From Achromobacter spanius (GTDB taxonomy: Bacteria > Pseudomonadota > Gammaproteobacteria > Burkholderiales > Burkholderiaceae_B): DNA of 64,000 nt. A program made the translations under genes and the position numbers. Positions within the stretch are counted from its first letter, which is position 1, and each line of letters starts with the position of its first letter. The notes beneath the pieces were generated by a model. The model was not told where the DNA came from. It ran no database searches and saw only the letters and a list, made by a program, of their open reading frames with translations. The stretch lies in assembly GCF_029637605.1 (NCBI RefSeq), contig NZ_CP121261.1:62001-126000 (forward strand). The letters run 5' to 3'. Positions 18,336 through 29,244 of the stretch are shown here, piece after piece.

Positions 18336-18359
18336 GCCGGCGCGTATCCGCGCGCCGGC
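18336..18359 (+). other. Strong GC hairpin between binding-protein and permease genes
   Basis: GCCGGCGCG / CGCGCCGGC, a perfect 9-bp stem with a 6-base loop and no T run. Such intercistronic hairpins often protect the binding-protein mRNA 3' end so that it is made in excess over the permease. Confidence 0.6.
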
Positions 18360-18413
18360 GGGCGGGGCGCATCCCGCGTTCCCGCAGGCGGTCTTGTTGG
18401 GGTGGGGTAGTTC

Positions 18414-19067
18414 ATGACGGAATTCTTCAAGGACGCGGCAGAGTACATGCCGATACTGCTGGAAGGCGCGAAGCTGACGATCCTGGTCACGCTGGGTTCG
18501 CTCGTGCTGTCGACGGTGCTGGGCCTGGTGTGGGCGCTAATGCGCGTCTCGGGAAACAAATTCCTGTCCAAGTTCAGCGCCGGCGTGATCAATCTGCTGC
18601 GCGGCATTCCAATCATCGTGCTGCTGTTCTACATCTATTTCGTGATGCCCGACATGGGGGTGTCGCTGACCGCGGTGCAGGCCGCCATCATCGGGCTGGG
18701 GGTGGCGTATTCCGCCTATCAGGCCGAGAATTTCCGCGCGGGGATCCAGGCGATTGACCGTGGGCAGATCGAAGCGGCGATGGCCATGGGCATGAGCTGG
18801 AGCATGACGATGCGGCGTGTGGTCTTGCCGCAGGCGGTCAAGATAGTGTTGCCGCCTTACGGCAACATCATGATCATGATGCTCAAGGACTCGTCGCAGG
18901 CGTCCACCATCACGGTGGCCGAGCTAGCGCTGCAGGGCAAGCTGATCGCGGTGTCCACGTTCAAGAACGCCACCGTGTTCTCTCTGGTGGCACTGATGTA
19001 CCTGGTGATGTGCGTGCCCTTGATTCTGCTGGTGCGCCACCTGGAAAAAAGGAGTGCCACCAAGTGA
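18414..19067 (+). CDS. Amino-acid ABC transporter permease
   Basis: A 217-residue HisM/GlnP-family inner-membrane permease with about five membrane helices. The conserved EAA loop is present: [20 protein letters not shown] at about residues 121-140. It passes the amino acid delivered by the upstream binding protein. Only one permease gene is present, so it probably works as a homodimer. Its stop overlaps the ATPase GTG start. Confidence 0.92.
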   Translation: MTEFFKDAAEYMPILLEGAKLTILVTLGSLVLSTVLGLVWALMRVSGNKFLSKFSAGVINLLRGIPIIVLLFYIYFVMPDMGVSLTAVQAAIIGLGVAYSAYQAENFRAGIQAIDRGQIEAAMAMGMSWSMTMRRVVLPQAVKIVLPPYGNIMIMMLKDSSQASTITVAELALQGKLIAVSTFKNATVFSLVALMYLVMCVPLILLVRHLEKRSATK

Positions 19068-19795
19068 TCGAACTTCGCGGAGTCCGCAAGAGCTTCGGCT
19101 CGCTGGAGGTGCTGAAAGGCATTGACGCCGACGTCAGCAAGGGCGAGGTGGTCTGCGTGATCGGCCCTTCCGGTTCAGGAAAATCCACGATCCTGCGCTG
19201 CATCAACGGGCTTGAACGATACAACGCAGGGCACATCACCGTGGACGGAGAGCGGGTCGATGCCGACGCACCGTCCATCGTGTCCATCCGCACGCAAGTG
19301 GCCATGGTGTTTCAGCGCTTCAATTTGTTCCCGCATCGCACCGCGCTGGAAAACGTCATTGAAGGGCCGATCTTCGTGAAGAAAGAACCGCGCGCGCAAG
19401 TGATTGAGCGCGGCCGCGAACTGCTGGCCAGCGTGGGCTTGGCGGACAAGGCCGATGCGCATCCGAACCAGTTGTCCGGCGGGCAGCAACAGCGCGTGGC
19501 CATCGCGCGCGCGCTGGCCATGCAGCCCAAGGCCATCTTGTTCGACGAACCTACCTCCGCGCTGGACCCCGAACTGGTCGGCGATGTGCTGGGCGTCATG
19601 CGCAAGCTGGCGGAAGCCGGCATGACGATGGTCGTCGTGACGCACGAAATGAGCTTTGCCCGCGAGGTTGCCGACCGCGTCATGTTCTTTGACGGCGGGG
19701 TCATGGTAGAGCAGGGCGCCGCCCGCGAAGTGCTGAATCATCCGCAGCATCCCCGGACGCAGGATTTCCTGCACCGCGTGCTGCATCCCATGTAA
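19064..19795 (+). CDS. Amino-acid ABC transporter ATP-binding protein
   Basis: A 243-residue GlnQ/HisP-type ATPase: Walker [10 protein letters not shown] at about residues 34-42, Q-loop in [13 protein letters not shown], signature LSGGQQQR, Walker [15 protein letters not shown], and the His switch VVTHEM. GTG 19064 was chosen because it overlaps the permease TGA and gives the canonical [11 protein letters not shown] start; an upstream in-frame ATG lies inside the permease. Confidence 0.95.
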   Translation: MIELRGVRKSFGSLEVLKGIDADVSKGEVVCVIGPSGSGKSTILRCINGLERYNAGHITVDGERVDADAPSIVSIRTQVAMVFQRFNLFPHRTALENVIEGPIFVKKEPRAQVIERGRELLASVGLADKADAHPNQLSGGQQQRVAIARALAMQPKAILFDEPTSALDPELVGDVLGVMRKLAEAGMTMVVVTHEMSFAREVADRVMFFDGGVMVEQGAAREVLNHPQHPRTQDFLHRVLHPM

Positions 19796-19804
19796 GGAAC
19801 CGTC

Positions 19805-21094
19805 ATGCAGCAAGCGCCGTTTCCCCTTTCCCCGTCGTTGTGGGCAGCGACCGCGGCGCCACCGCCGTCGACCGAGCCGCTGGCCGCTTCCACGCAAGCG
19901 GATGTGTTGGTCATCGGTGGCGGCTACGCCGGTTTGAGCACCGCCTTGCATCTGGCCGAGCGAGGTGTGAAGACCGTCGTGCTGGAAGCGCGCGAAATCG
20001 GCTTTGGCGGTTCGGGCCGCAATGGCGGCCAGGTGATTCCAGGCTTGAAATACGATCCGGACGACTTGATCGCCATGTTCGGACCCGAAAAGGGCGACCG
20101 GCTATTGCGGTTTGCGGGCAGCACGGCGGACTCGGTGTTCAACCTGATCGACCGCCACGCCATGGACGTGCCGCACGTGCGCAAAGGCTGGATCCAGGGG
20201 GCGCATACCGCCGAAGCCTTGCGCATTGCGCACGGGCGCGCGGCGCAATGGGCGCGGCACGGCGTGGACGCGCAACCATTGGATCGGGACCAGGTCGCGC
20301 GCTTGCTGGGCACGGATCGCTATCTGGGCGGTTGGGTCGACAAGCGTGCGGGGGCCGTGCAGCCCTTGAGCTACGTGCGCGGCCTGGCGCGCGCCGCCTT
20401 GAACGCGGGCGCCGTGATCCACACGGAAACGCCGGTCACCGGCTTGAAGCGTGATGGCGGCAAGTGGACGGTGTCCACCGCGCGCGGCGCAACCGTTACC
20501 GCAGACCGCGTTGTGATGTGTACGAATGCCTATGGCGGCGATCTGCTGCCCGGGCTCAAGACCTCCATCATCGACGCCAACACTTTCCAGGTGGCCACGG
20601 CGCCGCTGCCGGAATCGGTGCGCGCGGGCATCTTTCCCGAAGGTCACGTCACGTCGGACACCCGCAATCTGCTGCTGTACTTCCGGCTGGACCATCAGGG
20701 CCGTCTGTTGATGGGCGGTCGCGGTCCGTTTCGCGAACCCAAGGGGCCGCAAGATTGGGCGCATCTTGAGCGCGTCATGTTGAAGATGTTTCCGCAAGTG
20801 GCCGGCACGCCGTTCGAATATCGCTGGTGCGGCCGCGTGGCGATTACGCGCGATTACCTGCCGCATCTGCACGAGCCGCAGCCGGGCTTGCTGGTGGATA
20901 TTGGTTGCCAGGGGCGTGGCGTCGGGCTGCAGACGAGCATGGGACGCGCGATGGCGGAATATGTGGCCACGGGTGATGCCGCCGCGCTGCCGGTGCCCTT
21001 GTCGCCGGTGGTGCCGTTTCCGCTTTATGGCTTGCGCCGGCTGTATGTGAATGCGGTCGTCAGTTGGTATCGCATGACGGACGGCGGCGTGTAG
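19805..21094 (+). CDS. FAD-dependent oxidoreductase, gamma-glutamylputrescine-oxidase-like
   Basis: A 429-residue DAO-family flavoenzyme. The Rossmann FAD motif is at about residues 34-60 (VLVIGGGYAGLSTALHLAERG), followed by GFGGSGRNGGQVIPG, characteristic of PuuB and OrdL. The C-terminal FAD contact includes GCQGRGVGLQTSMGRAMAEY. PuuB oxidises gamma-glutamylputrescine in the Puu pathway; other members act on opines or N-methylated amino acids. It follows the ABC ATPase by 9 bp, so uptake and oxidation of one amine substrate is the likely theme. No puuA, puuC or puuD is near. Confidence 0.85.
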   Translation: MQQAPFPLSPSLWAATAAPPPSTEPLAASTQADVLVIGGGYAGLSTALHLAERGVKTVVLEAREIGFGGSGRNGGQVIPGLKYDPDDLIAMFGPEKGDRLLRFAGSTADSVFNLIDRHAMDVPHVRKGWIQGAHTAEALRIAHGRAAQWARHGVDAQPLDRDQVARLLGTDRYLGGWVDKRAGAVQPLSYVRGLARAALNAGAVIHTETPVTGLKRDGGKWTVSTARGATVTADRVVMCTNAYGGDLLPGLKTSIIDANTFQVATAPLPESVRAGIFPEGHVTSDTRNLLLYFRLDHQGRLLMGGRGPFREPKGPQDWAHLERVMLKMFPQVAGTPFEYRWCGRVAITRDYLPHLHEPQPGLLVDIGCQGRGVGLQTSMGRAMAEYVATGDAAALPVPLSPVVPFPLYGLRRLYVNAVVSWYRMTDGGV

Positions 21095-21123
21095 GTGCGG
21101 GGCCGTTAACGTCGGCCAGATAA

Positions 21124-21162
21124 AAAAACACCCCGGGGCGTGAGCGTTCCGGGGTGTTTTGC
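21124..21162. terminator. Bidirectional terminator between the oxidase and valS
   Basis: Stem AAACACCCCGG / CCGGGGTGTTT, with A run on the left and TTTT on the right. It lies between two convergent genes and fits both transcripts. Confidence 0.88.
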
Positions 21163-21183
21163 TTTCGCGCGATCCGCAGTCGC

Positions 21184-24078
21184 TTATTCGCCCAGCTTGG
21201 CGCGCTGTTCGCGCACCTTTTGCAGGGTTTCGCCAAACTGCGCCATGCGCGCCTTTTCCTGTTCGACAACCGCCGCCGGGGCGCGCTCGACAAAGCTGGC
21301 GTTCGACAGCTTGCCGTTGGCCTTGGCGATTTCGCCTTCCAGGCGGGCGATTTCCTTGTTCAGGCGGATGCGTTCGGCTGCCACGTCGATCTCAACATGC
21401 AACATCAGGCGGCTGGCACCCACCACTTGAACCGGCGCGCCGGCATCCGGCAAGACGTCCAGCACATCGACCTGGCTCAGCTTGGCCAGCGCGGCCAGGT
21501 ATGGCGCGTTGCGCTTGAGCGTGGGCGCGTCGCCCTGGGCGCACAGCGGCACCTTCTGAGCGGGCGACAGGTTCATTTCGCCGCGCAATGCGCGCACGGC
21601 TTCCACTTGCGCCTTCAGCTCGGCTACGTCCGCTTCGGCGGCGGCATCCACGGCGGCCGGATTGGCCTGCGGATACGGCTGCACGCTGACGCTGTCGGCC
21701 ACGCCTTCCTTGCGCTTTCCCGCCACCACCGACACCTTCTGCCACAGCTCTTCGGTGATGAACGGAATGATGGGGTGGGCCAGGCGCAGCACGCATTCCA
21801 GCACGCGGATCAGCGTGCGGCGCGTACCGAGTTGCTGGGCCGGCGTGCCGGTCTGGATCTGCACCTTGGCCAGTTCCAGGTACCAGTCGCAGTATTCGTC
21901 CCAGACGTAGCGGTACAGGGCGTTGGCGATGTTGTCGAAGCGGTAGTCGGCAAAGCCGCGTGCCACATCGGCTTCCAACGTTTGCATCTGGCTGATGATC
22001 CAGCGGTCCACGAACGAGGTTTCGCCCGCGTCCGAACCGGTCAAGTCATGGCCCTCGGTGTTCATCAGCACGAAGCGCGTGGCGTTCCACAGCTTGTTGC
22101 AGAAATTGCGATAGCCCTCGCAGCGCTTCAGGTCGAAGTTGATGTTGCGGCCCAGCGTGGCGTAGGCCGCCATCGTGAAGCGCAGCGCATCGGTGCCGAA
22201 CGCCGGGATGCCGTCGGGGTATTGGCGGCGCGTGACCTTTTCGATGTTGCCGGCTTGTTTGGGGTTCATCAGGCCGTAGGTGCGCTTCGCAACCAGGCCG
22301 TCCAGGTCGATACCGTCGATCAGGTCAACCGGGTCCAGCGTGTTGCCCTTGGACTTGCTCATCTTCTGGCCGTCGGCATCGCGGATCAGGCCGTGCACGT
22401 AGACGTGCTTGAACGGGATCTGGCCAGTCATGTGCGTGGTCAGCATGACCATGCGCGCGACCCAGAAGAAGATGATGTCAAAGCCCGTCACCAGCACGCT
22501 CGAAGGCAGGTAGCGTTGCAGGTCTGGCGTCTTGTCCGGCCAGCCCAGCGTGGTGAAGGGCACGAGACCCGACGAGAACCAGGTGTCCAGCACGTCCGGA
22601 TCCCGCGTGAGATCGCCCGTGACGCCGGCGGCGCGCGCCTGCTCGATGGCGCCCGCTTCGTCGTGCGCCACGAAGACCTGGCCGTCTTCGGAATACCAGG
22701 CCGGGATCTGATGGCCCCACCACAGTTGGCGCGAAATGCACCAGTCCTGGATGTTGTTCAGCCACTGGTTGTAGATGGTGGTCCAGTTGTCCGGGTAGAA
22801 CTGGATGCGGCCGTCGGCCACCACTTCCAGCGCCACTTCGGTAATGCTCTTGCCCGGGTTCAGCGTGCCTTCCGGCGCGGGCTTGCTCATGGCCACGAAC
22901 CATTGGTCGGTCAGCATGGGCTCCAGGACGACGCCGGTGCGATCGCCCTTGGGTTGCATCATCTTGTGCGAGTCGACCTTGACCAGATAGCCTTCGGCAT
23001 CCAACTGCGCAACGACCGCCTTGCGGGCTTCGTAGCGCTCCAGGCCCTGGAACTGCTTGGGGCCGTTCTCGTTGATGTGTGCGTCCAGCGTGAAGATCAC
23101 GATCAGGGGCAGATCGTGGCGCATCGCGCAGGCGTAATCGTTGAAGTCATGTGCGCCGGTGATCTTGACGCAGCCCGTACCGAAGTCAGGGTCAACGAAA
23201 TCGTCGGCAATGATCGGGATGTTGCGGTCGCACAGGGGCAGTTCGACTTCCTTGCCAACCAGGTGCTGATAGCGCGGGTCTTCGGGGTGCACGCACAGCG
23301 CGCCGTCGGCCAGCATCGTTTCCGGGCGGGTGGTGGCGATGGTCATGCCGCGCAAGGTGACGGTCTTGCCGTCTTTGTCGACGATGGTCTGCGGACCGTC
23401 CACGAAGGGGTAGAGGATGTGCCACATGTGGCCCTCGGTCTCTTCGGACTGCACTTCCAGGTCGGACACGGCGGTCAGCAGCTTCGGGTCCCAGTTGACC
23501 AGGCGCTTGCCGCGGTAGATCAGGCCCTGTTTATGCAGGCGCACGAAGGTCTCGACCACGCCGCGCGACATGCGGTCATCCATCGTGAAGTATTCGCGCG
23601 GCCAGTCGGCCGACGCGCCTAGGCGGCGCACTTGCTCGGTGATGGCGTTGCCGGACTTTTCCTTCCATTCCCAGACCTTTTCCACGAATTTTTCGCGGCC
23701 GAGGTCATGACGGGAAACCTTCTGGGCATCCAACTGTCTTTCAACAACGATCTGGGTCGCGATGCCGGCGTGGTCGGTGCCCGGGATGAACACGGTGTCG
23801 TCGCCCGACATGCGGCGGTAGCGAACCAGGCCGTCCATGATGGTCTGGTTGAAGGCGTGGCCCATGTGCAGCGTGCCCGTCACGTTGGGCGGCGGGAACT
23901 GGATAACGTAGGGTTGGCTTTCCGTCCCCGTTTTTACGTGCTGGCCCGCCGTGAAATATCCGCGCTTGTCCCATTCGGCATACCAGCGCGATTCCAATTC
24001 GGAGGGTTCGAAGCTCTTGGAGAGTTCCGGGGTGTCGCTCGCGGGATTCGCGGCGTTCGGGGGAGCAGCTTGAGTCAT
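21184..24078 (-). CDS. valS: Valyl-tRNA synthetase
   Basis: A 964-residue class I synthetase that charges tRNA-Val. HIGH motif in [14 protein letters not shown] at about residues 62-76, KMSKS loop [12 protein letters not shown] at about 575, the large CP1 editing domain between them, and the C-terminal coiled coil ([19 protein letters not shown]) typical of ValRS. Single reverse-strand gene facing the amine-uptake cassette and divergent from ndk. Confidence 0.98.
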   Translation of the reverse strand: MTQAAPPNAANPASDTPELSKSFEPSELESRWYAEWDKRGYFTAGQHVKTGTESQPYVIQFPPPNVTGTLHMGHAFNQTIMDGLVRYRRMSGDDTVFIPGTDHAGIATQIVVERQLDAQKVSRHDLGREKFVEKVWEWKEKSGNAITEQVRRLGASADWPREYFTMDDRMSRGVVETFVRLHKQGLIYRGKRLVNWDPKLLTAVSDLEVQSEETEGHMWHILYPFVDGPQTIVDKDGKTVTLRGMTIATTRPETMLADGALCVHPEDPRYQHLVGKEVELPLCDRNIPIIADDFVDPDFGTGCVKITGAHDFNDYACAMRHDLPLIVIFTLDAHINENGPKQFQGLERYEARKAVVAQLDAEGYLVKVDSHKMMQPKGDRTGVVLEPMLTDQWFVAMSKPAPEGTLNPGKSITEVALEVVADGRIQFYPDNWTTIYNQWLNNIQDWCISRQLWWGHQIPAWYSEDGQVFVAHDEAGAIEQARAAGVTGDLTRDPDVLDTWFSSGLVPFTTLGWPDKTPDLQRYLPSSVLVTGFDIIFFWVARMVMLTTHMTGQIPFKHVYVHGLIRDADGQKMSKSKGNTLDPVDLIDGIDLDGLVAKRTYGLMNPKQAGNIEKVTRRQYPDGIPAFGTDALRFTMAAYATLGRNINFDLKRCEGYRNFCNKLWNATRFVLMNTEGHDLTGSDAGETSFVDRWIISQMQTLEADVARGFADYRFDNIANALYRYVWDEYCDWYLELAKVQIQTGTPAQQLGTRRTLIRVLECVLRLAHPIIPFITEELWQKVSVVAGKRKEGVADSVSVQPYPQANPAAVDAAAEADVAELKAQVEAVRALRGEMNLSPAQKVPLCAQGDAPTLKRNAPYLAALAKLSQVDVLDVLPDAGAPVQVVGASRLMLHVEIDVAAERIRLNKEIARLEGEIAKANGKLSNASFVERAPAAVVEQEKARMAQFGETLQKVREQRAKLGE

Positions 24079-24483
24079 TACAGGGTTCCGGCAGACAGGG
24101 CGCCCGGCGTAGGGATACGGGCAGCAAACCGCTCATTTTAAGATGTAATGCGGTCTTCTCAGCGTGTTAGAATACCGGGTTACTGTAAACCTTTTAGAAG
24201 TCCCTGAATTCATTGAGGTTTCCTTCAGAAATGTGCGCTGAAAAGCCCACGTTTCGGTATCCTCGACAAGAATCATGGGCACGTCCGATCGGTGGCCAGT
24301 GTCGAATCCCTGCCTTGGCAAGCGGTTCAGGCCGGCCCGGAATGTTCAACGGAATCGTTCAAACACGCCGGACCGCCTGCGCGCCCAACGCGCGATGACA
24401 CTTCAAGGGTGACACCGACAAGTGCAGAGCCACGCCAGGCAATTCATCAGAAACCAGTCAGAAATCAGTTTTCGGAGTTCCTA
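24079..24483. other. 405-bp divergent region between valS and ndk
   Basis: Contains the ndk promoter near 24165-24173 and, beyond it, a leader of about 300 nt to the ndk ATG with no convincing ORF. A 61-codon frame across 24213-24398 has no usable ribosome site. No terminator is seen in the leader. The valS promoter must also be here but is not obvious. Confidence 0.6.
24165..24173 (+). promoter_or_regulatory. Extended -10 promoter of ndk
   Basis: TGTTAGAAT: a TGn extension followed by TAGAAT (24168-24173). An extended -10 can work with a weak -35, and none is clear here. Initiation near 24180 would give a long ndk leader. Confidence 0.55.
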
Positions 24484-24909
24484 ATGTCCATTCAACGCAC
24501 CCTCTCGATCATCAAGCCCGACGCCGTCGCCAAGAACGTCATCGGCCAGATCGTCGGCCGCTTCGAACAAGCCGGCCTGAAGGTCATCGCTGCCCGCCTG
24601 GCGCAACTGTCGCGCGCCGACGCCGAGCGTTTCTACGCCGTGCACAAGGAACGCCCCTTCTTCAAGGACCTGGTCGATTTCATGATCTCGGGCCCCGTGT
24701 TCGTACAAGTGCTGGAAGGTGAAGACGCCATCCAGAAGAACCGCGACCTGATGGGCGCCACGGACCCGAAGAAGGCCGAAGCCGGTACCATCCGCGCCGA
24801 CTTCGCCGACAGCATCGACGCCAACGCCGTGCACGGCTCGGACGCTCCGGAAACGGCTGCTGTCGAAGTCGCTTTCTTCTTCCCCGAAATCAACATCCAC
24901 AGCCGTTGA
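24484..24909 (+). CDS. ndk: Nucleoside diphosphate kinase
   Basis: A 141-residue NDK of standard length. It starts [18 protein letters not shown]. The catalytic histidine lies in [12 protein letters not shown] at about residue 117. It swaps phosphates between NTPs and NDPs. The frame is open for 64 codons upstream, but ATG 24484 with GGAG at 24474-24477 fits the family start. rlmN follows 44 bp later, as is usual in beta- and gammaproteobacteria. Confidence 0.98.
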   Translation: MSIQRTLSIIKPDAVAKNVIGQIVGRFEQAGLKVIAARLAQLSRADAERFYAVHKERPFFKDLVDFMISGPVFVQVLEGEDAIQKNRDLMGATDPKKAEAGTIRADFADSIDANAVHGSDAPETAAVEVAFFFPEINIHSR

Positions 24910-24953
24910 TTTTCGCGTAAGCACTGAATTAGTTTTTTAGCGTTACCCAGGTC

Positions 24954-26108
24954 ATGGAATCCGTCGAACGAATCAATCTGCTGGGGCTGGATGGCTCCGC
25001 CCTGTCCGAACTTGTCGGGCAGTGGGGCGGCAAGCCGTTTCGCGCCCGTCAGTTGCAGCGCTGGATGCACCAGCGCGGCGCCGATTCATTCGACGCCATG
25101 ACCGACCTGGCTCGCGAATTCCGCAGCCAGCTCGCGTCCAACTGCCGCATCGAGGCCTTGCCCGTCAATATCGAGCAGCGCTCGACCGACGGCACGCGCA
25201 AGTGGCTGTTCGACGTGGGGCAGGGCAATGCCATCGAAACAGTCTTCATTCCCGAAGATGATCGCGGCACCCTTTGCATTTCCAGCCAGGCCGGCTGCGT
25301 GGTCAATTGCCGCTTTTGCTCGACCGGGCATCAGGGCTTCAACCGCAACCTGAAAACCAGCGAAATCATCGGCCAGTTGTGGTGGGCCAAGCGCGTGCTG
25401 GAAGCCGATATCGGCACGGCGCGCCTGGCGAACGCCAAGGCGACCGAAGACACGCGCGTCGTCAGCAACGTGGTCATGATGGGCATGGGCGAGCCTCTGC
25501 TCAATTACGACCAGGTGCTGCCGGCCCTGCGCCTGATGCTGGACGACAATGCCTACGGACTGTCGCGCCGTCGCGTCACGGTGTCCACGTCGGGCGTGGT
25601 GCCCATGATGGACCGCCTGTCGCAAGACTGTCCGGTGGCGCTGGCGGTGTCGCTGCACGCGCCCAACGACGCGTTGCGCGACGAACTGGTGCCACTGAAC
25701 AAGAAGTACCCGCTGAAAGAGTTGCTGGCGGCCTGCGAGCGCTATCTGGCGTTTGCCCCGCGCGACTTCATCACCTTTGAATACTGCATGCTGGACGGCA
25801 TCAACGATACCGACCAGCACGCCAAGGAACTGATCCAAATTGCACGCCAGTTGCGTTGCAAGCTCAATCTGATTCCGTTCAACCCCTTCCCAGAGTCGGG
25901 CCTGAAGCGTTCCAACTCCGCCCGCGTGAAGGTGTTTGCGCAGCGGCTGATGGACGCCGGCATCATCACGACCGTGCGCAAGACCCGGGGTGACGACATC
26001 GATGCAGCTTGTGGTCAACTGGCCGGAGAAGTGCGCGACCGCACTCGGATTACCGAGCGCAACGCTGCACAGCGCCAGACCATACCAATTAAACAGGTGC
26101 ATGCATGA
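24954..26108 (+). CDS. rlmN: Dual-specificity 23S rRNA/tRNA m2A methyltransferase RlmN
   Basis: A 384-residue radical-SAM enzyme that methylates C2 of A2503 in 23S rRNA and A37 in some tRNAs. The iron-sulfur motif CxxxCxxC is Cys115, Cys119, Cys122 ([12 protein letters not shown]). [11 protein letters not shown] and [18 protein letters not shown] are also typical. It overlaps the RodZ-like gene by ATGA. Confidence 0.97.
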   Translation: MESVERINLLGLDGSALSELVGQWGGKPFRARQLQRWMHQRGADSFDAMTDLAREFRSQLASNCRIEALPVNIEQRSTDGTRKWLFDVGQGNAIETVFIPEDDRGTLCISSQAGCVVNCRFCSTGHQGFNRNLKTSEIIGQLWWAKRVLEADIGTARLANAKATEDTRVVSNVVMMGMGEPLLNYDQVLPALRLMLDDNAYGLSRRRVTVSTSGVVPMMDRLSQDCPVALAVSLHAPNDALRDELVPLNKKYPLKELLAACERYLAFAPRDFITFEYCMLDGINDTDQHAKELIQIARQLRCKLNLIPFNPFPESGLKRSNSARVKVFAQRLMDAGIITTVRKTRGDDIDAACGQLAGEVRDRTRITERNAAQRQTIPIKQVHA

Positions 26109-26599
26109 CGCAGGATGTCGCTTCTGCAGTTTCTGAAACGCCCGCCAGCGAAGCGGGCAATATCGGCTCGGCATTGCGTTCGCTGCGCCAGTCCAAGGGC
26201 TGGTCGCTTGATGAGGTTTCCAGCCGCATCAAGTTTTCCACCAAGCAGATTGAAGCCCTTGAAAACGAAGCGTGGGCCGACCTGCCGTCCGGGGTTTCCC
26301 TGCGTGGTCTGGTCCGCAACTATGCGCGCCTGCTGGGTGCTGATTCCCAGGCCATCGTCGATTCGCTGGACCCCAAGGCTCGCGTCACGGGTCCGGTGAA
26401 ACTGAGCCCGGGCGCCCTGCATTCGGCGCACTCCATTCCCCAGTCCAGCGCTGACGATGATCGTTCGTCGTCCGCCTCCTGGGGATGGCTGATCGCCATC
26501 GTGCTGGTGCTGGCCGCCGGCGTGGCGTATGCGTTCTGGCAAGGCTGGTTGCCGCAGCAATGGCTGCCGTTCGACTGGCTGCCCAAGCCCACCAAGTAA
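26105..26599 (+). CDS. RodZ-like helix-turn-helix membrane protein (short form)
   Basis: A 164-residue protein. Residues about 18-90 form the cytoplasmic RodZ-type HTH ([28 protein letters not shown]). One membrane helix lies at about 122-140 ([19 protein letters not shown]), then only about 24 residues remain. RodZ ties MreB to the cell-elongation machinery; full-length RodZ (about 330 residues) has a large periplasmic domain that is missing here. The position between rlmN and ispG is the standard rodZ slot, so this is probably the native short form and not a broken gene. Confidence 0.8.
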   Translation: MTQDVASAVSETPASEAGNIGSALRSLRQSKGWSLDEVSSRIKFSTKQIEALENEAWADLPSGVSLRGLVRNYARLLGADSQAIVDSLDPKARVTGPVKLSPGALHSAHSIPQSSADDDRSSSASWGWLIAIVLVLAAGVAYAFWQGWLPQQWLPFDWLPKPTK

Positions 26600-26612
26600 A
26601 CCGGTTCCGCCG

Positions 26613-27899
26613 ATGCAAGATTCCTCTCTGCCTTGCCACGATGCGCCGCCTCCCGCCGTAGGAGCCGCCATACGCCGCGCTACCCGCTCTGTTGCGGTGA
26701 AGTGGGGCGATCGCGTTGTCATGGTTGGGGGCGATGCCCCGGTCGTGGTGCAGTCCATGACCAATACCGATACCGCGGACCCCATCGCCACGGCGATTCA
26801 GGTCAAGGAGCTGGCGATGGCCGGTTCCGAGCTGGTACGGATCACGGTGAATACGCCTGAGGCGGCCCGCGAAGTGGTCGCCATCCGCGAACAGCTTGAT
26901 CGCATGGGCGTGAATGTGCCGCTGGTAGGAGACTTCCACTACAACGGCCACAAGTTGCTGACGCAGTTTCCGGAATGCGCGCAGGCGCTGTCCAAGTATC
27001 GGATCAATCCGGGCAACATGGGCGGCGGCAAGCGGCGCGACGACAACTTCGCGCAGATGATCGAAGTGGCTTGCCGTTACGACAAGCCCGTGCGCATTGG
27101 CGTGAACTGGGGCAGCCTGGACCACGAACTGATGGCGCGCAAGATGGACGAAAACAGCCGGCGCGCGCAGCCCTGGGAGGCCCAGGCCGTGATGCGTGAC
27201 GCGCTGGTCGTCTCTGCCATCACCAACGCGCAGCGCGCCGAAGAGCTTGGCTTGCGCCGTGACGCCATCATCCTGTCGTGCAAGGTCAGCCATGTGCAGG
27301 ACCTGATCGCGGTCTACCGAGACCTGTCCGCCCGTTGCGATTACCCGCTGCATCTGGGGCTGACCGAAGCCGGCATGGGCAGCAAGGGCATCGTGGCGTC
27401 CACTGCCGCGCTGGCCGTGCTGTTGCAGCAGGGTATTGGCGATACCATCCGTATTTCGTTGACGCCGGAACCCGGCGGCGACCGCAGCCGCGAAGCGGTC
27501 GTGGCGCAAGAAATCCTGCAGACCATGGGCCTGCGCGCGTTCACTCCCATGGTGGTTGCGTGCCCCGGTTGCGGCCGCACCAGCAGCACGTTCTTCCAGG
27601 AACTGGCTGACAGCATCCAGTCTTACCTGCGTCGCCAGATGCCGGTCTGGAAGGCGCAGTACCCCGGCGTCGAAAGCATGAACGTCGCGGTCATGGGCTG
27701 TGTGGTCAATGGGCCGGGCGAAAGCCGTCATGCCGATATCGGTATCAGTCTGCCGGGAACGGGTGAAGTGCCCGCGGCGCCGGTATTCGTGGATGGCGAA
27801 CGCACGGTCACGCTCAAAGGCGATCATATCGCCGAAGAGTTCCAGGCCATCGTCGAAGACTACGTGGCGCGCCGGTACGGCGTGCTCGCCTCTCATTAA
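26613..27899 (+). CDS. ispG: 4-hydroxy-3-methylbut-2-enyl-diphosphate synthase IspG
   Basis: A 428-residue iron-sulfur enzyme of the MEP isoprenoid pathway that turns MEcPP into HMBPP. Signatures: [11 protein letters not shown], the RINPGNMGG segment, and the [4Fe-4S] ligands CPGC (Cys317, Cys320) and GCVVNGPGE (Cys363). ATG 26613 gives the usual N-terminus; the frame is open upstream inside the previous gene. It lies in the rodZ-ispG-hisS block. Confidence 0.97.
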   Translation: MQDSSLPCHDAPPPAVGAAIRRATRSVAVKWGDRVVMVGGDAPVVVQSMTNTDTADPIATAIQVKELAMAGSELVRITVNTPEAAREVVAIREQLDRMGVNVPLVGDFHYNGHKLLTQFPECAQALSKYRINPGNMGGGKRRDDNFAQMIEVACRYDKPVRIGVNWGSLDHELMARKMDENSRRAQPWEAQAVMRDALVVSAITNAQRAEELGLRRDAIILSCKVSHVQDLIAVYRDLSARCDYPLHLGLTEAGMGSKGIVASTAALAVLLQQGIGDTIRISLTPEPGGDRSREAVVAQEILQTMGLRAFTPMVVACPGCGRTSSTFFQELADSIQSYLRRQMPVWKAQYPGVESMNVAVMGCVVNGPGESRHADIGISLPGTGEVPAAPVFVDGERTVTLKGDHIAEEFQAIVEDYVARRYGVLASH

Positions 27900-27945
27900 A
27901 AGAAAGGGTGTAGCCGCAAGCGCGCCGACAGGTGCGCGATGCGGC

Positions 27946-29241
27946 ATGATCAAGATGACTCAAGCTTTCCAGAAAGTCGCCGCCATACGCGGCATGAATG
28001 ACGTGTTGCCCGGGTCGAGCGCCCGCTGGGAACAATTCGAGGAAATCGTGCGCGGCTGGCTGCGCGGCTACGGCTATCGCAATGTGCGTACGCCCGTGCT
28101 TGAGCATACGCGCCTGTTCACGCGCGGCATCGGCGAAGTCACTGACATTGTCGAAAAAGAGATGTACACGTTCACCGATGCCTTGAACGGTGAATCGCTG
28201 ACGATGCGCCCCGAAATGACGGCCGGTATCGTGCGCGCCTCCATCGAGCACAACATGCTCTATGACCGCCCGCAGCGCGTCTACTCGATTGGCCCGGTGT
28301 TTCGCCACGAACGCCCGCAGCGCGGCCGCTACCGCCAGTTTCATCAGGTCGACGTGGAAGCCTTGGGCTTCGTCGGTCCTGATGTGGACGCCGAACTCAT
28401 CGTCATGCTGGCGCGCCTGTGGAAGTTGCTGGGCTTGACGGATGTGCGCCTGGAACTGAATTCCCTGGGGCAGCCCGCCGAGCGCGCCGCGCATCGCGCC
28501 GCATTGATCGAGCACCTGGAAAAGCACCGCGACATTCTCGACGAAGACGGCCAGCGCCGCTTGTACACCAACCCGCTGCGCGTGCTGGATACCAAGAACC
28601 CCGCCATGCAGGAAATGGCCAACAGTGCGCCGCGCCTGTTTGATTTCCTGGGCGACGAATCCCGCGCGCACTTCGACGGCGTCTGCCAGCGCCTGACCGA
28701 AGCCGGCATTGAATACAGCTTGAACCCGCGCCTGGTGCGTGGTCTGGACTACTACAACCTGACGGTGTTCGAGTGGGTCACCGATCGCCTGGGTTCGCAA
28801 GGCACGGTGTGTGGCGGTGGCCGCTACGACGGGCTGATCGAACTGCTGGGCGGCAAGCCCGCGCCCGCGGTCGGCTTTGCCATCGGCATGGAGCGCCTGC
28901 TGGACCTCTGGGAACAGAGCGTGCAGTTGGATGCGCCCGCGGAATGCGACGTCTATGTGGTGCACCAAGGTGAAGACGCGCAGCGCCTGGCGGCGAGCGT
29001 CGGCGAAACCTTGCGCGATGCCGGTCTGTCGGTGATCGTGCATGCCGGTTCGGCCGGCTTCAAGTCCCAATTCAAGCGTGCGGATGCAAGTGGCGCCCGG
29101 GTTGCGGTTATTCTTGGCGCCGACGAAGTCGCTTCGCAGACCGCCAGCGTCAAGTTTTTGCGTGCGGACGCCCAGGGCGACAACGCGCAGCAACAGGTGC
29201 CGCTTGCGGACCTGGCTGCGGTACTGAACAACAAGGGTTAA
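27946..29241 (+). CDS. hisS: Histidyl-tRNA synthetase
   Basis: A 431-residue class II synthetase. Motifs: [10 protein letters not shown] near the start, motif 2 in [19 protein letters not shown], the histidine-specific [15 protein letters not shown], and GGGRYDGL (motif 3 region). ATG 27946 was chosen; ATG 27955 three codons later is nearly as good. It sits 3 bp before the YfgM-like gene, as in many proteobacteria. Confidence 0.97.
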   Translation: MIKMTQAFQKVAAIRGMNDVLPGSSARWEQFEEIVRGWLRGYGYRNVRTPVLEHTRLFTRGIGEVTDIVEKEMYTFTDALNGESLTMRPEMTAGIVRASIEHNMLYDRPQRVYSIGPVFRHERPQRGRYRQFHQVDVEALGFVGPDVDAELIVMLARLWKLLGLTDVRLELNSLGQPAERAAHRAALIEHLEKHRDILDEDGQRRLYTNPLRVLDTKNPAMQEMANSAPRLFDFLGDESRAHFDGVCQRLTEAGIEYSLNPRLVRGLDYYNLTVFEWVTDRLGSQGTVCGGGRYDGLIELLGGKPAPAVGFAIGMERLLDLWEQSVQLDAPAECDVYVVHQGEDAQRLAASVGETLRDAGLSVIVHAGSAGFKSQFKRADASGARVAVILGADEVASQTASVKFLRADAQGDNAQQQVPLADLAAVLNNKG

Positions 29242-29244
29242 GGC

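Noticed and set aside
21154..23622. Long forward ORF opposite valS (822 codons)
   Set aside because: Antisense shadow with Val/Gln/His-rich composition; valS has all catalytic motifs.
24213..24398. 61-codon ORF in the ndk leader
   Set aside because: No ribosome site, ordinary chance length, and composition unlike a real gene.
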